From: Erythrobacter mangrovi | GTDB lineage: Bacteria; Pseudomonadota; Alphaproteobacteria; Sphingomonadales; Sphingomonadaceae | NCBI RefSeq assembly: GCF_013260645.1 | Contig: NZ_CP053921.1 | Span: forward strand, 1,991,763 to 2,055,762 | Length of the DNA: 64,000 nucleotides | Direction: 5' to 3' | Shown here: piece by piece, positions 45,781 through 55,238 of the stretch | Numbering within the stretch: the first letter of the stretch is position 1 | How the letters are laid out: every line of letters starts with the position of its first letter | Position numbers and translations under genes: made by a program | The notes under the pieces: model-generated | The model's database searches: none | Told to the model about the DNA's origin: nothing | What the model saw: only the letters and a program-made list of their open reading frames with translations

Positions 45781-47080
45781 CCCCCGACCGCTTGACGAAC
45801 CACCAGGCCGGGACGGTTGCCAGTGCCAGCGCTGCGGTGACCGTGATCAGCATGGTTCCCGAAGAGACGATCAACAACGCCGAAAAGGCCGCACCAAGCA
45901 CGGCCACGATCCATGCGGTTACCCGGATTGCCGGCGACGAGTTGGCGGTAAAGCGGATCAGGGCGTAGGCCGCGTAGATGTAGATCAGCACGGTGAACAC
46001 CACCACGGCATTGATCAGCGTTTCGAACTGTTCGCCGATTGATGGGGCGGCCGTGGCGAAAACCGCGATCGTCATCACCACGCCCATCACCAACAGCGCG
46101 CGCACCGGCACCCCCCGCGCGTCGGGAACCGCCAGCCAGCGTGGCAGGTAACCGGCCGCGGCCGACCACAGCGTGGTTTCGCCGGTAACGAAGACCCAAC
46201 CGCCGCAGGTGCCCGAGGCCTTGAGGATGGCGCAGATCGCCACCAGCCCCGCCGCCGCAGGGCCGAGGATCTTCTCGACCGCGAGAGCGAAGGGTGCGGA
46301 AGAAGCCGCAAGGTCGGCGGCGGGAACGAGGCCGAAGATGGCGCTCGAGGCGAGCATGTAGACGATGGCTGCAAGCCCGATACCGCCCATCGTCGCCAGC
46401 GGAACGTTTCGCTCTGGGTGCTCGACCGTGCGCGCCACCATGGCTGCGCATTCCACCCCGACGAAGGCCCAGAACACCGAGAGCAGCGAACCATAGACCG
46501 CGCCCGAGGGGCTTTCCCCGCTGACGATCCACGAAGCCGCGAAGAGGTCAGGGTCGAACCACATCCAGCCCAGCGTTCCCGCCGCGAGCAGCGGCACCAG
46601 GCCGAAGGCCATGGTCAGGGCATGCATGCGCCCGATCGCCTGCGGGCCGAGGATGGCGATGCCGGTCAGCAGCCAGATCACGCCAGCCGTGGCCGCCGCC
46701 GACCAGCCGGGCTGGTCGAGTATGGGAAAGAACACCGTGAGATAGCCGGTCACCGCCAGCGCGATGGCGATATTGGCGAGCCAGCAGCCGAGCCAGTAGA
46801 GCAGGCAGCTCTGGAACCCCCAATAGGGACCCATCGCGGCAGAGATCGTGTCGGCGAGCCCATCTTCGCTCGGCCTCACGATCATGATCAGGCTGAACAC
46901 CCCGCCCAGCACCAGCGCGCCGAGCGTGGCGATGATCCAGCCGAACAGGCTGATGCTGCCGATTGCCGCCAATGTCGCGGGAAGCAGGTAGATGCCGGAG
47001 CCGATCAGGTTCCCGGCAACCAGCAGGATCGCCATGACCAGGCCGATGCGCTTTGCGGGCGCCGCCGCCGACCCACTCAT
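45749..47080 (-). CDS. APC-family amino acid permease/antiporter
   Basis: A 443-residue inner membrane transporter with about 12 hydrophobic helices. The helix-1 signature LLVAGNLIGSGIYLLPATLA is typical of the arginine/agmatine (AdiC) and cationic-amino-acid branch of the APC family, and VGVECAAMVARTVEHPERN follows helix 6. It probably exchanges an amino acid for its product; the substrate cannot be fixed from sequence. Overlaps the cyclophilin gene 3' end by 32 bases. Confidence 0.88.
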   Translation of the reverse strand: MSGSAAAPAKRIGLVMAILLVAGNLIGSGIYLLPATLAAIGSISLFGWIIATLGALVLGGVFSLIMIVRPSEDGLADTISAAMGPYWGFQSCLLYWLGCWLANIAIALAVTGYLTVFFPILDQPGWSAAATAGVIWLLTGIAILGPQAIGRMHALTMAFGLVPLLAAGTLGWMWFDPDLFAASWIVSGESPSGAVYGSLLSVFWAFVGVECAAMVARTVEHPERNVPLATMGGIGLAAIVYMLASSAIFGLVPAADLAASSAPFALAVEKILGPAAAGLVAICAILKASGTCGGWVFVTGETTLWSAAAGYLPRWLAVPDARGVPVRALLVMGVVMTIAVFATAAPSIGEQFETLINAVVVFTVLIYIYAAYALIRFTANSSPAIRVTAWIVAVLGAAFSALLIVSSGTMLITVTAALALATVPAWWFVKRSGVSSRAEPSRS

Positions 47081-47158
47081 GCGCCTGTCTTGTCCTGCAT
47101 GGTCACTCCTCTTTGCGGCACGATGCGTCAGGATCGTGCGAACGCAAAGCGAAAAGCC

Positions 47159-48034
47159 TCAACATTCCTCAGCCGTGTTCTGTGGCGGTGGCCCGGGCGG
47201 CACGCGGGCCGGATGCATCCAGAACGGATCGCCTTTCAGCCGATGATTGTTGCCGTAGGCTGCGGCCAATGCGGCGTAGAGCTGCGGGTCGTAGGCGGCG
47301 AGATCCGCGTGGTTGAGGATGCGGGTTCCGTTGAAGGCCTGCAGGCGATTTGAATCGAACCAGAACTGCGTGCCTTCGGCCCAGTATTCCTGCATCGTCG
47401 TGGTTGTATATTCGTTGAGCCAGAGCCCCCTCGCCCGCGCATTGGCATAGGCCGCTTCGATCTTGCGATAGAGTGGCGGATCGACCTCCTCGATCGCGAA
47501 CAGCACGTTGTGACCCATTTCGTGGACAAAGATCGTCTCCCCGAAATAGCGGCTGACGGGCAGGCCCAGCACATCCTCTTCCGAACCGACCGCTCGGTCG
47601 CCACCAATCCCGCGGGCGCGGTTGTCCCAATATTGGCGGTCGCTCAGTGCGCCGATGCGCGCGTCATAGTGCTTCAGCTCGCAACGGGTGAGCCGCGGAT
47701 CGTCGCGCGCGGGCTTGGTCCAATGCGCGTTCTCGGGCAGGTCGAGCAAGGCCTCGTCCACCGCGATAATCGTTACGCGGTAATCGTGCTGGACCAGCCA
47801 CTTTGCCAGCTCGGGCCGGTGGGCAAGCATGTCGCTGAGCATGTCGCGCGCCGCCAACAGGGCGTCGTCGCGCACCTTGGCCGAAGCCAGAATAGGAATG
47901 CCGCGCGCACTCACCGACTTGGCGTAGAAGCCGGGAGCATTGAGCGCCGGATTGGGCGGAGAAACGGTGGCCGCGCAGCTAACCAGGCCGAACGCCGCAA
48001 GCAGGACGGCAATCTGTCGTGAACGCGGCGGCAA
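47159..48034 (-). CDS. Putative zinc metallopeptidase lipoprotein (zincin)
   Basis: A 291-residue protein from TTG 48034, two bases after the thioesterase stop. Residues 1-20 are a signal peptide ending in a lipobox (GLVSC). The catalytic zinc motif HEMGHN is near residue 172, and a downstream EYWAEGTQFWFDSN (near 221-234) supplies a possible third acidic ligand. Predicted to be an exported, membrane-anchored zinc protease or peptidoglycan-related enzyme; no named family is recognised. It is the last gene of the TetR operon, and no ATG start fits. Confidence 0.7.
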   Translation of the reverse strand: MPPRSRQIAVLLAAFGLVSCAATVSPPNPALNAPGFYAKSVSARGIPILASAKVRDDALLAARDMLSDMLAHRPELAKWLVQHDYRVTIIAVDEALLDLPENAHWTKPARDDPRLTRCELKHYDARIGALSDRQYWDNRARGIGGDRAVGSEEDVLGLPVSRYFGETIFVHEMGHNVLFAIEEVDPPLYRKIEAAYANARARGLWLNEYTTTTMQEYWAEGTQFWFDSNRLQAFNGTRILNHADLAAYDPQLYAALAAAYGNNHRLKGDPFWMHPARVPPGPPPQNTAEEC

Positions 48035-48036
48035 GA

Positions 48037-48426
48037 TCAGAGCACGAGCTGGGTCTGCGTAACCACGGCGACGCGCTTGCCATCCTCGCCGGTGATCTCA
48101 GTCTGCCACACGGAAATCCTTCGCCCGACCGAGAGCGGGGTCGCCCTACCCGTCACCGTGGTGCCGACCTTGGCCGCACCGAGGAAGTTGGTCTTGCTTT
48201 CGATGGTGGTCGTCCCGCCCGCGCCTTCGGGCAGGTTCACGAAAGCCCCGACCGCGCCCAGCGCATCGGCAAAGGCCATGATCGCCCCGCCGTGCATGAT
48301 CGAATTGGCGGTGCAAAGGTCCTCGCGCACGGTGATCGTGCCCTCGACCCCATCGGGACCGGCACTCGTCACTTCGACACCCATCAGGCGCGAGAATGGC
48401 ATCGATGCTGCAAGATTCATGGTCAT
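48037..48426 (-). CDS. PaaI-family hotdog thioesterase
   Basis: A 129-residue hotdog-fold acyl-CoA thioesterase. NSIMHGGAIMAFADALGAVGAF carries the family HGG and an acidic residue, and the FLGAAKVGTTVTGRA strand and VWQTEITGEDGKRVAVVTQTQLV edge strand complete the fold. It would release CoA from aromatic or fatty acyl-CoA. Overlaps the TetR gene stop by four bases, in one operon. Confidence 0.88.
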   Translation of the reverse strand: MTMNLAASMPFSRLMGVEVTSAGPDGVEGTITVREDLCTANSIMHGGAIMAFADALGAVGAFVNLPEGAGGTTTIESKTNFLGAAKVGTTVTGRATPLSVGRRISVWQTEITGEDGKRVAVVTQTQLVL

Positions 48427-49031
48427 GGTTTGTCTCCCGGCGGGGGTGAAGTCCAGAGCGATTGCGGAGGCGGCGTATCCGCGTCGACCAGTCCCGCAAT
48501 CTGGAGCAGTTCGGCGATGAATTCCTCGTCGCTGCGCCGGCGCAGGACGCCTGACAGGTGGAGGCCCAGCCCGCCGTGGGCCATCATCCAGAAGCGCATG
48601 ACGGCGCGGCGCCGGGTTTCGTCATCCCCTTCTTCGGGCGCAAGCGCCGCGAGCGAGAGGGCGATAACCTTGTCCGCGGCGGCGCGGAGGTCCGGGTGAC
48701 CCTCGAACTGCCCGTAGCCGCGTTCCATCATCACCCGATAGAGCGCCGGATTCTCGAGTGCGAAGCGGGCATAGCTGCGCAGGAAGACGAGCGGGTCCGT
48801 GGCACCCTGCAGCGCCTCTGCCAGCCTGGCGTAACCGGCGGCGGCAACCGCGGCGAGGAAGCCCTCGCGGTCGCCGAAGTGGTTGTAGAGCGCCCTGTGC
48901 GCCACGCCCGCCCTGGTTGCGATGGCGCGAAGCGATAGCGGCTCAGAACTTCCCGCGGCGAGGTCAGCCAGCGCGATGGTGACCGCTTCGGTCGCCAGAT
49001 CGCCATGGTGGTATCCCGCCCGCCCCGCCAC
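48423..49031 (-). CDS. TetR-family transcriptional regulator
   Basis: A 202-residue TetR/AcrR regulator starting at GTG 49031, three bases after the first thioesterase stop. The helix-turn-helix is in LSLRAIATRAGVAHRALYNHFGDREGFL (about residues 33-60). The C-terminal domain is of the WHG or TetR_C type with a Trp in FWMMAHGGLGLHL. Ligand unknown; by context it is probably an acyl-CoA or its precursor. The palindrome over the operon promoter is its likely operator. Confidence 0.92.
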   Translation of the reverse strand: MAGRAGYHHGDLATEAVTIALADLAAGSSEPLSLRAIATRAGVAHRALYNHFGDREGFLAAVAAAGYARLAEALQGATDPLVFLRSYARFALENPALYRVMMERGYGQFEGHPDLRAAADKVIALSLAALAPEEGDDETRRRAVMRFWMMAHGGLGLHLSGVLRRRSDEEFIAELLQIAGLVDADTPPPQSLWTSPPPGDKP

Positions 49032-49034
49032 GTA

Positions 49035-49487
49035 TCAGGCCGCTTCGGCCAGGCTCTTGAGATGCCAGTCGACCGTCACCCGGGCGACCGAACGGCCCGT
49101 TTCGTCGGCCAGTTCGACCGTCACGGGAAACCGAACCCGGCCTTCCTGATCGAGCGTTGCCTGCAGGGCCGCCGCATCACCATCGATCCGCGCCGTCGCC
49201 TCGATCGTCCCGCGCGCAACGGCGAGATAGTCGATCGAAGCCGAAGCAGCCAACGGCCGCATACTTGCCATGCGCGGCAGGAAGGCGCCGACCATGGCCG
49301 CACCCGATGCCGCCTCCGCAAGGGTGAACAGCGCGCCGGCATGCTGGCTGCCGACATGGTTCAGCGTGTGCGGCTGCTCGACCAACCGGGCGCGCGCCTC
49401 GCCCGCGTCGACCGCCAGGATCTCAACCCCCGTATGCACCGCATAGGGGACCGCATGCGATAATTGTGCGCGTACTGCTTCGAACAT
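49035..49487 (-). CDS. DUF4442/hotdog thioesterase
   Basis: A 150-residue hotdog-fold protein of the DUF4442 type. NHVGSQHAGALFTLAEAASGAAMV matches the family helix, with strands VEILAVDAGEARARLV and VRFPVTVELADETGRSVARV. The start is taken as ATG 49487; ATGs at 49502 and 49505 overlap or adjoin the operator palindrome. First gene of the TetR-controlled operon, followed by TetR, a PaaI-type thioesterase and the zincin. Confidence 0.82.
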   Translation of the reverse strand: MFEAVRAQLSHAVPYAVHTGVEILAVDAGEARARLVEQPHTLNHVGSQHAGALFTLAEAASGAAMVGAFLPRMASMRPLAASASIDYLAVARGTIEATARIDGDAAALQATLDQEGRVRFPVTVELADETGRSVARVTVDWHLKSLAEAA

Positions 49488-49503
49488 CGACTCGTCTTTC
49501 ATC

Positions 49504-49547
49504 ATGTATCCAGTGGATACATTGCGGTCATGCGAAGCGTTCGTCAA
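49504..49547 (-). promoter_or_regulatory. Promoter with TetR operator palindrome
   Basis: Positions 49504-49522 read as a perfect 19-bp palindrome: ATGTATCCA, one base, TGGATACAT. On the minus strand a -35 box TTGACG (49547-49542) precedes it by 19 bases, placing the operator over the -10 and transcription start of the hotdog/TetR operon. This is the classical arrangement for an autorepressing TetR regulator. Confidence 0.75.
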
Positions 49548-49594
49548 GCTTCCTTCTCAAAGTGCATCGCCCAATGAAGGCCCGGCGGCAGCCC

Positions 49595-50914
49595 TCAACG
49601 CTCTTCGGCGGCGAGACGGCTCATCATGATCGCGGCGCGCTGGGCCTGGCGCGTGAGCGTGGTCAGGTCGACCGTTTCGCCCGGCGCATGGCTTCCCGAG
49701 CCCGAAGGGCCGAACCCGATCAGGCCGTCGATCAGCGACGCGACGAAATTGATGTCCCCGGCCCCGCGCCGCGACGGGGGCAGGATCGGCATTTCGGGCA
49801 AGCCCATGTCGGCATTGATCGCATTGAGCCGGTCGAGCAGCGCGCGATTTCCGGCCGTCGGGCCCATCGGCGGATAGCGGAAATCGAACTCGATCGTCGC
49901 ATCGGTGCCCGAAAGATGGCTAGCGACGATGGTCTTCATCTTGGCCACCACCCGATCGGTCTGTTCCTGCGTCAGCGTGCGCAGATCGCCGTGCGCAATG
50001 GCAACCGGCGGGATGATGTTGGCCTTGCCATTGGCATGGGCGGCAGAATTGTCGTCGGAGATCGAGGCCCGCGCACCCCCGGCGATGAGGCCCACGCTAT
50101 AGGTCAGGTCCGGTTCGCGCAGCTCGCGACGGAAGGCGTCGAGAATGCGCGCCAGTTCGTAGATCGCACCGAAGCCCGAACGTTCGGAGAAGATGCGGCT
50201 CGAATGGCCCTCGGTCCCCGTTGCGGTGAGCGTCCAGCTGTTCGACGAGCGCCGCGCGATCGAACCCATGTCGACCCCGTCTTCGATCGTCAGCCCTTCG
50301 AAATCGAGCGCGACATCGGCCTCCTTGGCCGCAGCGACGAGATCCGCGCGCGCCAGATCGATGGGGTTGCCTGCGCTTTCCTCGTCGCCGGTCATGGCGA
50401 CCACGATATTGGCATCCGCGAGCGTACCCGCCGCCTGCATCGCGCGAAGCGCGGCGAGGATGACGATGATCCCGCCCTTGTCGTCTTCGACCCCCGGCCC
50501 GGTCATTATGTCGCCTTCGCGGGTAACCGTCTGGAACGGCGAGTCCGGCTCGAACACGGTATCGAGATGCGCGATCAGCAGCATTCGCGTGGTGCCTGGC
50601 TTGCCGGACTTGCGCGCGAACAGGTGCCCGGCCCGGCCAGCTGCGGACTGGTCGATCCATTCTGTGGTGAAACCCAGCGCCTCGAACTCGGGTGCGACCA
50701 TCTCGGCGACCCGCTTGACGCCTTCGAAATTCAGCGTCCCGCTGTTCACCGAAGCGATCTTCTCGAGGAAGGCGACGTCGCGTTCGAAACCGTCTTGAAC
50801 CGTTGAAATGATGACCTGTTCCGGCTCGGACAGTTGAGCAGAAGCAGGAGAAGCAAAGCTAGTTGCAAACAGCGCAGCAATCAGTCCGGCGTGGCGCATT
50901 CTTATCGATCTCAT
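49595..50914 (-). CDS. M20/M28-type zinc carboxypeptidase, exported
   Basis: A 439-residue M20-family peptidase (glutamate carboxypeptidase-like). Signal peptide: MRSIRMRHAGLIAALFATSF then ASPASAQ. Zinc ligands are all present: LLIAHLDTV (His-x-Asp), GPGVEDDKGGII (Asp), TGDEESAGN (Glu-Glu), ALDFEG (Asp) and SGSHAPGE (His). ATG 50914 has GGAG six bases upstream. It lies upstream of the TetR operon but separated from it by the operator-bearing 90-base gap. Confidence 0.92.
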   Translation of the reverse strand: MRSIRMRHAGLIAALFATSFASPASAQLSEPEQVIISTVQDGFERDVAFLEKIASVNSGTLNFEGVKRVAEMVAPEFEALGFTTEWIDQSAAGRAGHLFARKSGKPGTTRMLLIAHLDTVFEPDSPFQTVTREGDIMTGPGVEDDKGGIIVILAALRAMQAAGTLADANIVVAMTGDEESAGNPIDLARADLVAAAKEADVALDFEGLTIEDGVDMGSIARRSSNSWTLTATGTEGHSSRIFSERSGFGAIYELARILDAFRRELREPDLTYSVGLIAGGARASISDDNSAAHANGKANIIPPVAIAHGDLRTLTQEQTDRVVAKMKTIVASHLSGTDATIEFDFRYPPMGPTAGNRALLDRLNAINADMGLPEMPILPPSRRGAGDINFVASLIDGLIGFGPSGSGSHAPGETVDLTTLTRQAQRAAIMMSRLAAEER

Positions 50915-51107
50915 CCCAGGCTCCAGACTGTACAGGCAGGATCGAACCCCTCCCGCCCAATTGATGTTGGATACCCATCCACACCACCCTGCAAGCGTTA
51001 GCAACCGCAGTCTGGATCCACCCGCTCGGTTCGTCGCAAAAATCTTGCATTGCCGCAAGCCAAGTACGTAGGGCCGCCGCCGCTCCTCTCCTGATCGAAT
51101 TGCTCCT

Positions 51108-51953
51108 ATGAATCACACTGTATTTCTTGCCGTTATCGGCGCGGCGTTGCTGCACGCGCTGTGGAACGCCGTGGTCAAGAGCGGCTCGGACAAGCTCGTC
51201 GGAATGGGAGCCGTGGTCATTGGCCATGCACCGCTGGCGCTGGTCGCCGTGCTGCTTGCACCTACCCCCGATGTCGCGAGCCTGCCCTATCTTGCGGCGG
51301 GCGTGGCGCTGCATTTCGGCTACCAGCTGTTCCTGCTCCACTCATACAGGCTGGGTGACCTGACGCAGGTCTATCCGATTGCCCGCGGCTCGGCTCCGCT
51401 GATGGTCGCAGCCGTTTCGGTCATCTTTCTGGGCGTAACACTAGGAACCGCGGAGATTGCCGCCATCGCGCTGATCAGCCTTGGAATCCTGAGCCTCGCG
51501 ATTGTCCAGAGGGCGGACGGAACGGGTGCCCGTGGCGCGTCCTGGCTCGCTCTCGCGACCGGGGGCTTCATCGCATCCTACTCGCTCGTCGATGGAACGG
51601 GGGCGCAGCTGGCAGGCACGTCCTTTGGCTTCTATGGTTGGCTGGCCCTGATCAATGCCGCACTGATGGCAGCATTCCTGATCATCCGTTCGCCGGACGC
51701 CGCTCGCACCGTCGCGCAAACGCAGAAACGCGTCGCCTTGTTGGGCGGTGGAGCATCCTTTGCCGCCTACGCGCTGGTCACTTGGGCCTTTACCCAATCA
51801 TCGATCGCCCTAGTTGCGGCCCTGCGCGAAACGAGCATCGTGTTCGCCATGCTGATCGGGGTGTTCTTCCTCAAGGAGAAGGTCGACCTGAAAAAGCTGG
51901 TCGCCACTTCGCTTACCCTCGCCGGCGCATTCGCCCTGCGGATCGCGCGCTGA
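51108..51953 (+). CDS. DMT-family (EamA) transporter
   Basis: A 281-residue membrane protein with ten hydrophobic helices in the two-repeat EamA pattern. N-terminal AALLHALWNAVVKSGSD and YRLGDLTQVYPIARGSAPL, and the second repeat with LVAALRETSIVFAMLIGVFFLKE, match drug/metabolite exporters. The substrate is unknown. The 193-base gap upstream, shared with the M20 peptidase, holds divergent promoters; no clear ribosome-binding site precedes the ATG. Confidence 0.85.
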   Translation: MNHTVFLAVIGAALLHALWNAVVKSGSDKLVGMGAVVIGHAPLALVAVLLAPTPDVASLPYLAAGVALHFGYQLFLLHSYRLGDLTQVYPIARGSAPLMVAAVSVIFLGVTLGTAEIAAIALISLGILSLAIVQRADGTGARGASWLALATGGFIASYSLVDGTGAQLAGTSFGFYGWLALINAALMAAFLIIRSPDAARTVAQTQKRVALLGGGASFAAYALVTWAFTQSSIALVAALRETSIVFAMLIGVFFLKEKVDLKKLVATSLTLAGAFALRIAR

Positions 51954-51961
51954 GAAAACCG

Positions 51962-52561
51962 ATGCGGATACTGGCATTCTCGGACATCCATCGCGACGTT
52001 GACCGCGCACGACAGATCGTGAGTGCAAGTGCGGACGCCGATGTCGTGATCGGTGCGGGCGATTTCGCCATCTGTGGCGAGGGCTCGCTCGACACCCTCC
52101 ATGTACTCAGGGATTGCCGATGCGATGTGATCATCGTGCATGGCAACCATGACAACGCCTGTGAAATGGCGGACTTCTGCGCCGACTGGAATCTGGGACA
52201 CTTCCTGCACGGTACCGCTGTCGAGATCGACGGTCTTTGCTTCGCCGGACTGGGTGGTGAGGTACCAAGCCGTACCGACCACGTATGGAATGCCAGCGAG
52301 TCCGAGGAGCGTGCCGCAGCGATGCTGGCCGCGCTGCCTCGCGCCAGCGTCATCGTCACACACACCCCCCCGCTTGGCCATGCCGACCTGCAACACGACG
52401 GTACGCACGAAGGAAGCGCGGCGATCCGGGACTATATCCGCCAGCAAAACCCTCGCCTCGCCCTGTGCGGGCACATCCACAATGCCTGGGGCATGACCGG
52501 AACGATCGGTGACACTCGGGTGCACAATCTGGGCCCAAAGCTGAACTGGTTCGAAATCTAG
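51962..52561 (+). CDS. Metallophosphoesterase
   Basis: A 199-residue calcineurin-like phosphoesterase. Five metal motifs are visible: FSDIHRD (D-x-H, residues 6-12), GAGDFAI (G-D), HGNHDNA (GNHD), THTPP (H) and GHIHNA (GH-x-H). It acts on phosphoester substrates, unknown here. ATG 51962 begins eight bases after the transporter stop. The frame is open upstream, but that region is inside the transporter gene. Confidence 0.9.
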   Translation: MRILAFSDIHRDVDRARQIVSASADADVVIGAGDFAICGEGSLDTLHVLRDCRCDVIIVHGNHDNACEMADFCADWNLGHFLHGTAVEIDGLCFAGLGGEVPSRTDHVWNASESEERAAAMLAALPRASVIVTHTPPLGHADLQHDGTHEGSAAIRDYIRQQNPRLALCGHIHNAWGMTGTIGDTRVHNLGPKLNWFEI

Positions 52562-52696
52562 GGACGCGCAAATGCGCCCGAATCCAGCCTGACTGCAGAG
52601 ACGACGACCTACTCGAACCCTGACAGGTGGGCAGATGCGCGAGCGACGGAGCTGGCGGCAATGATCAACGCAGCCCGTAGGGAGTTGGCGTCGAGA

Positions 52697-52719
52697 CATT
52701 TGCCGAGGCAAAGCAAATG
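52697..52719. terminator. Hairpin between phosphoesterase and secreted protein genes
   Basis: CATTTGC and GCAAATG form a 7-bp stem around a nine-base loop in the 183-base gap between the convergent genes ending at 52561 and 52745. There is no T-run, so a terminator role is tentative. Confidence 0.3.
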
Positions 52720-52744
52720 CCGAATTGCGCGGGCAAGACCCGCC

Positions 52745-53377
52745 TCAGAGCTCGATCTTGCGGAACCTCAGCAAGCGGTCGAAACGCTCGAGCAGGTAAG
52801 CGCCATCACGTTCGGGCAGGAAAGCCTCGTCGAAATCGAACACACCCAGGTCATTGGGCTCGAAGCGGAAGCTCAGGTCGTGGGCGCCGTCCTCGACAGG
52901 GATGTCCGCTGAGCGGACCTCAAATATGGGCAAGGCCAGGGCGATGGTCGCGACCTGCCCTCCCTCATCCAAGGGAACAACCAGCTCGTCGGCGTTGAAG
53001 TCTGCCACAAACGCCGTGCCATCAGCCATCGTCACGTTGGCTGAGAACAGTTGGACCGGAAGCCCGGTGGGAACCTCAAGATGGATCGCGAGCGCGTCTG
53101 GCTCGCCCTCCGACGTGCGAACCTGCTCAAATTCAGGCGCGGTGACCGGATCGCTGTCGAGCACGATCCCCCCTTCGACTTGATGCCAGCTGCCTTGCGA
53201 TACCTCGTCGACCGCGCCGTAAGAGACCCAATAGCTGAACCGCCCGTCGGCATCGAGCTCGAGCCACGCCGCGAGTTCGGTCTGGCTGCCGTCATAGCTG
53301 CCAGATGGACCCTCTGCGCGGAGCGGCATCGCCACCAGCAGGAGCAGTAGTGCGCCGAGCCGTGCAAGTCCCCGCAT
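52745..53377 (-). CDS. Secreted hypothetical protein co-transcribed with sdhCDA
   Basis: A 210-residue exported protein starting 19 bases after the sdhA stop. Residues 1-21 form a signal peptide (ALLLLLVAMPLRAE). The mature part is acidic and beta-rich (SYDGSQTELAAWLELDADGRFSYWV, EVSQGSWHQVEGGIVLDSDP, AFLPERDGAYLLERFDRLL) with two likely repeat-like halves. No known domain. Position within the succinate dehydrogenase operon is conspicuous, but a function in complex II is only a guess. Confidence 0.7.
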   Translation of the reverse strand: MRGLARLGALLLLLVAMPLRAEGPSGSYDGSQTELAAWLELDADGRFSYWVSYGAVDEVSQGSWHQVEGGIVLDSDPVTAPEFEQVRTSEGEPDALAIHLEVPTGLPVQLFSANVTMADGTAFVADFNADELVVPLDEGGQVATIALALPIFEVRSADIPVEDGAHDLSFRFEPNDLGVFDFDEAFLPERDGAYLLERFDRLLRFRKIEL

Positions 53378-53396
53378 CGGCCCGCTCCCCTGCCTA

Positions 53397-55238
53397 CTAG
53401 TAGACCCGCTTCTTCGGCTTGATGTACTCGACGTCGTCGGTGAGCGTGTATTCGTGCACCGGGCGGTAATCGATCTTCACCCCGCCGCCATTGCCGCCCC
53501 AGCCTTCGAACCAGGTGATGGTGTGCTTCATCCAGTTCTTGTCGTCACGCTCGGGGAAATCCTCGTGCGCGTGGGCGCCGCGGCTTTCCTTGCGGTTTTC
53601 GGCGCTCGCCATGGTGACGTTTGCCTGCGCCATGAGATTGTCGAGTTCGAGCGTTTCGATCAGGTCGCTGTTCCAGATCAGCGAGCGGTCGGTCACCGAG
53701 ATGTCCTGCATTCGCTTGTTGATCTCGGCCAGGCGGGTGACGCCTTCGCTGAGCAGCGCGCTATCGCGGAACACGGCGGCGTGCCTGGTCATGGTCTTCT
53801 GCATTTCCGCACGCACCTGCGCGGTGGGCGAGCCACCCGCGGCATGGCGGAAGTGATCGAGGCGGGTCAGCGCCAGATCGGCGCTATCGCCCGGCAACTC
53901 GTCATGCGCAGTGCCCGGAGTGATGATCTCCTTGAGACGATGGCCGGTTGCGCGGCCGAACACCACGAGATCGATCAGCGAGTTCGAACCGAGGCGGTTG
54001 GCGCCATGGACCGAAACACAGGCCGCTTCGCCCACTGCGAACAGGCCGGGGACGATCTTTTCCGGATCGTTCGGATCGCCGGCCATCACTTCGCCGTGAT
54101 AGTTACAGGGGATGCCGCCCATGTTGTAGTGCACCGTCGGCGTGACCGGCAGCGGCTGCACCGTCAGGTCGACGCCGGCGAAGATCTTGCCGCTTTCGGT
54201 AATGCCCGGGAGGCGTTCGGCGAGGATCTTGGGATCGATGTGATCGAGGTGCAGGTAGATGTGGTCCTTTTCCGGGCCCACACCGCGCCCTTCGCGCATT
54301 TCCAAGGCCATCGAACGCGACACGACGTCACGGCTGGCGAGGTCCTTCGCGCTGGGGGCATAGCGTTCCATGAACCGCTCGCCCTCGGAATTGGTGAGAT
54401 AGCCGCCTTCGCCGCGCGCACCTTCGGTGATCAGCACGCCTGCGCCGTAGATGCCGGTAGGGTGGAACTGCACGAATTCCATGTCTTGCATCGGCAGGCC
54501 GGCGCGCAGCACCATGCCGCCGCCGTCACCGGTGCAGGTATGCGCGCTGGTCGCGGTGAAATAGCAGCGGCCATAGCCGCCGGTGGCGAGCACCACGGCC
54601 TTCGAGCGGAAACGGTGGATGGTGCCATCATCGAGGCACATGGCGATCACGCCGACGCAGACCTTGCCGCCGGGCGTATCCTTCATGATCAGGTCGAGCG
54701 CGAAATACTCGACGAAGAAGTCCGCAGCGTATTTCAGGCTCTGCTGGTAGAGCGCGTGCAGCATGGCGTGGCCGGTGCGGTCTGCAGCGGCGCAGGTGCG
54801 CTGCACCGGCGGGCCTTCGCCCATGTTCTGCATGTGGCCGCCGAAGGGGCGCTGATAGATCGTACCATCGGTATTGCGGCTGAAGGGCACGCCTGCGTGC
54901 TCGAGTTCGTAGACCGCCTGCGGTGCTTCGCGCACCATGTATTCGATCGCGTCCTGGTCACCCAGCCAGTCGGAACCCTTGACGGTATCGAACATGTGCC
55001 ACGACCAGTGGTCGGGCGAATTGTTGCCCAGCGAAGCGGCGATACCGCCCTGCGCCGCAACGGTGTGCGAGCGGGTCGGGAAAACCTTGGTGATGCAGGC
55101 CGTCTTGAGCCCGGCTTCGGCCGAACCCATCGTGGCACGCAGGCCGGATCCGCCCGCGCCGACGACGACTGTGTCATAGGTATGATCGACGATCGGATAT
55201 GCGCGGCCGCCGATTTCGAAGGTTGCGTTGCGGGCCAT
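53397..55238 (-). CDS. sdhA: Succinate dehydrogenase flavoprotein subunit
   Basis: A 613-residue SdhA of complex II, oxidising succinate to fumarate in the TCA cycle. FAD motif [15 protein letters not shown], covalent-FAD His in [13 protein letters not shown] near residue 55, substrate-binding HxxxR/HPTG regions ([34 protein letters not shown]) and [15 protein letters not shown] are complete. It ends PKKRVY. Encoded as sdhC-sdhD-sdhA; sdhB is not next to it. Confidence 0.97.
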   Translation of the reverse strand: MARNATFEIGGRAYPIVDHTYDTVVVGAGGSGLRATMGSAEAGLKTACITKVFPTRSHTVAAQGGIAASLGNNSPDHWSWHMFDTVKGSDWLGDQDAIEYMVREAPQAVYELEHAGVPFSRNTDGTIYQRPFGGHMQNMGEGPPVQRTCAAADRTGHAMLHALYQQSLKYAADFFVEYFALDLIMKDTPGGKVCVGVIAMCLDDGTIHRFRSKAVVLATGGYGRCYFTATSAHTCTGDGGGMVLRAGLPMQDMEFVQFHPTGIYGAGVLITEGARGEGGYLTNSEGERFMERYAPSAKDLASRDVVSRSMALEMREGRGVGPEKDHIYLHLDHIDPKILAERLPGITESGKIFAGVDLTVQPLPVTPTVHYNMGGIPCNYHGEVMAGDPNDPEKIVPGLFAVGEAACVSVHGANRLGSNSLIDLVVFGRATGHRLKEIITPGTAHDELPGDSADLALTRLDHFRHAAGGSPTAQVRAEMQKTMTRHAAVFRDSALLSEGVTRLAEINKRMQDISVTDRSLIWNSDLIETLELDNLMAQANVTMASAENRKESRGAHAHEDFPERDDKNWMKHTITWFEGWGGNGGGVKIDYRPVHEYTLTDDVEYIKPKKRVY

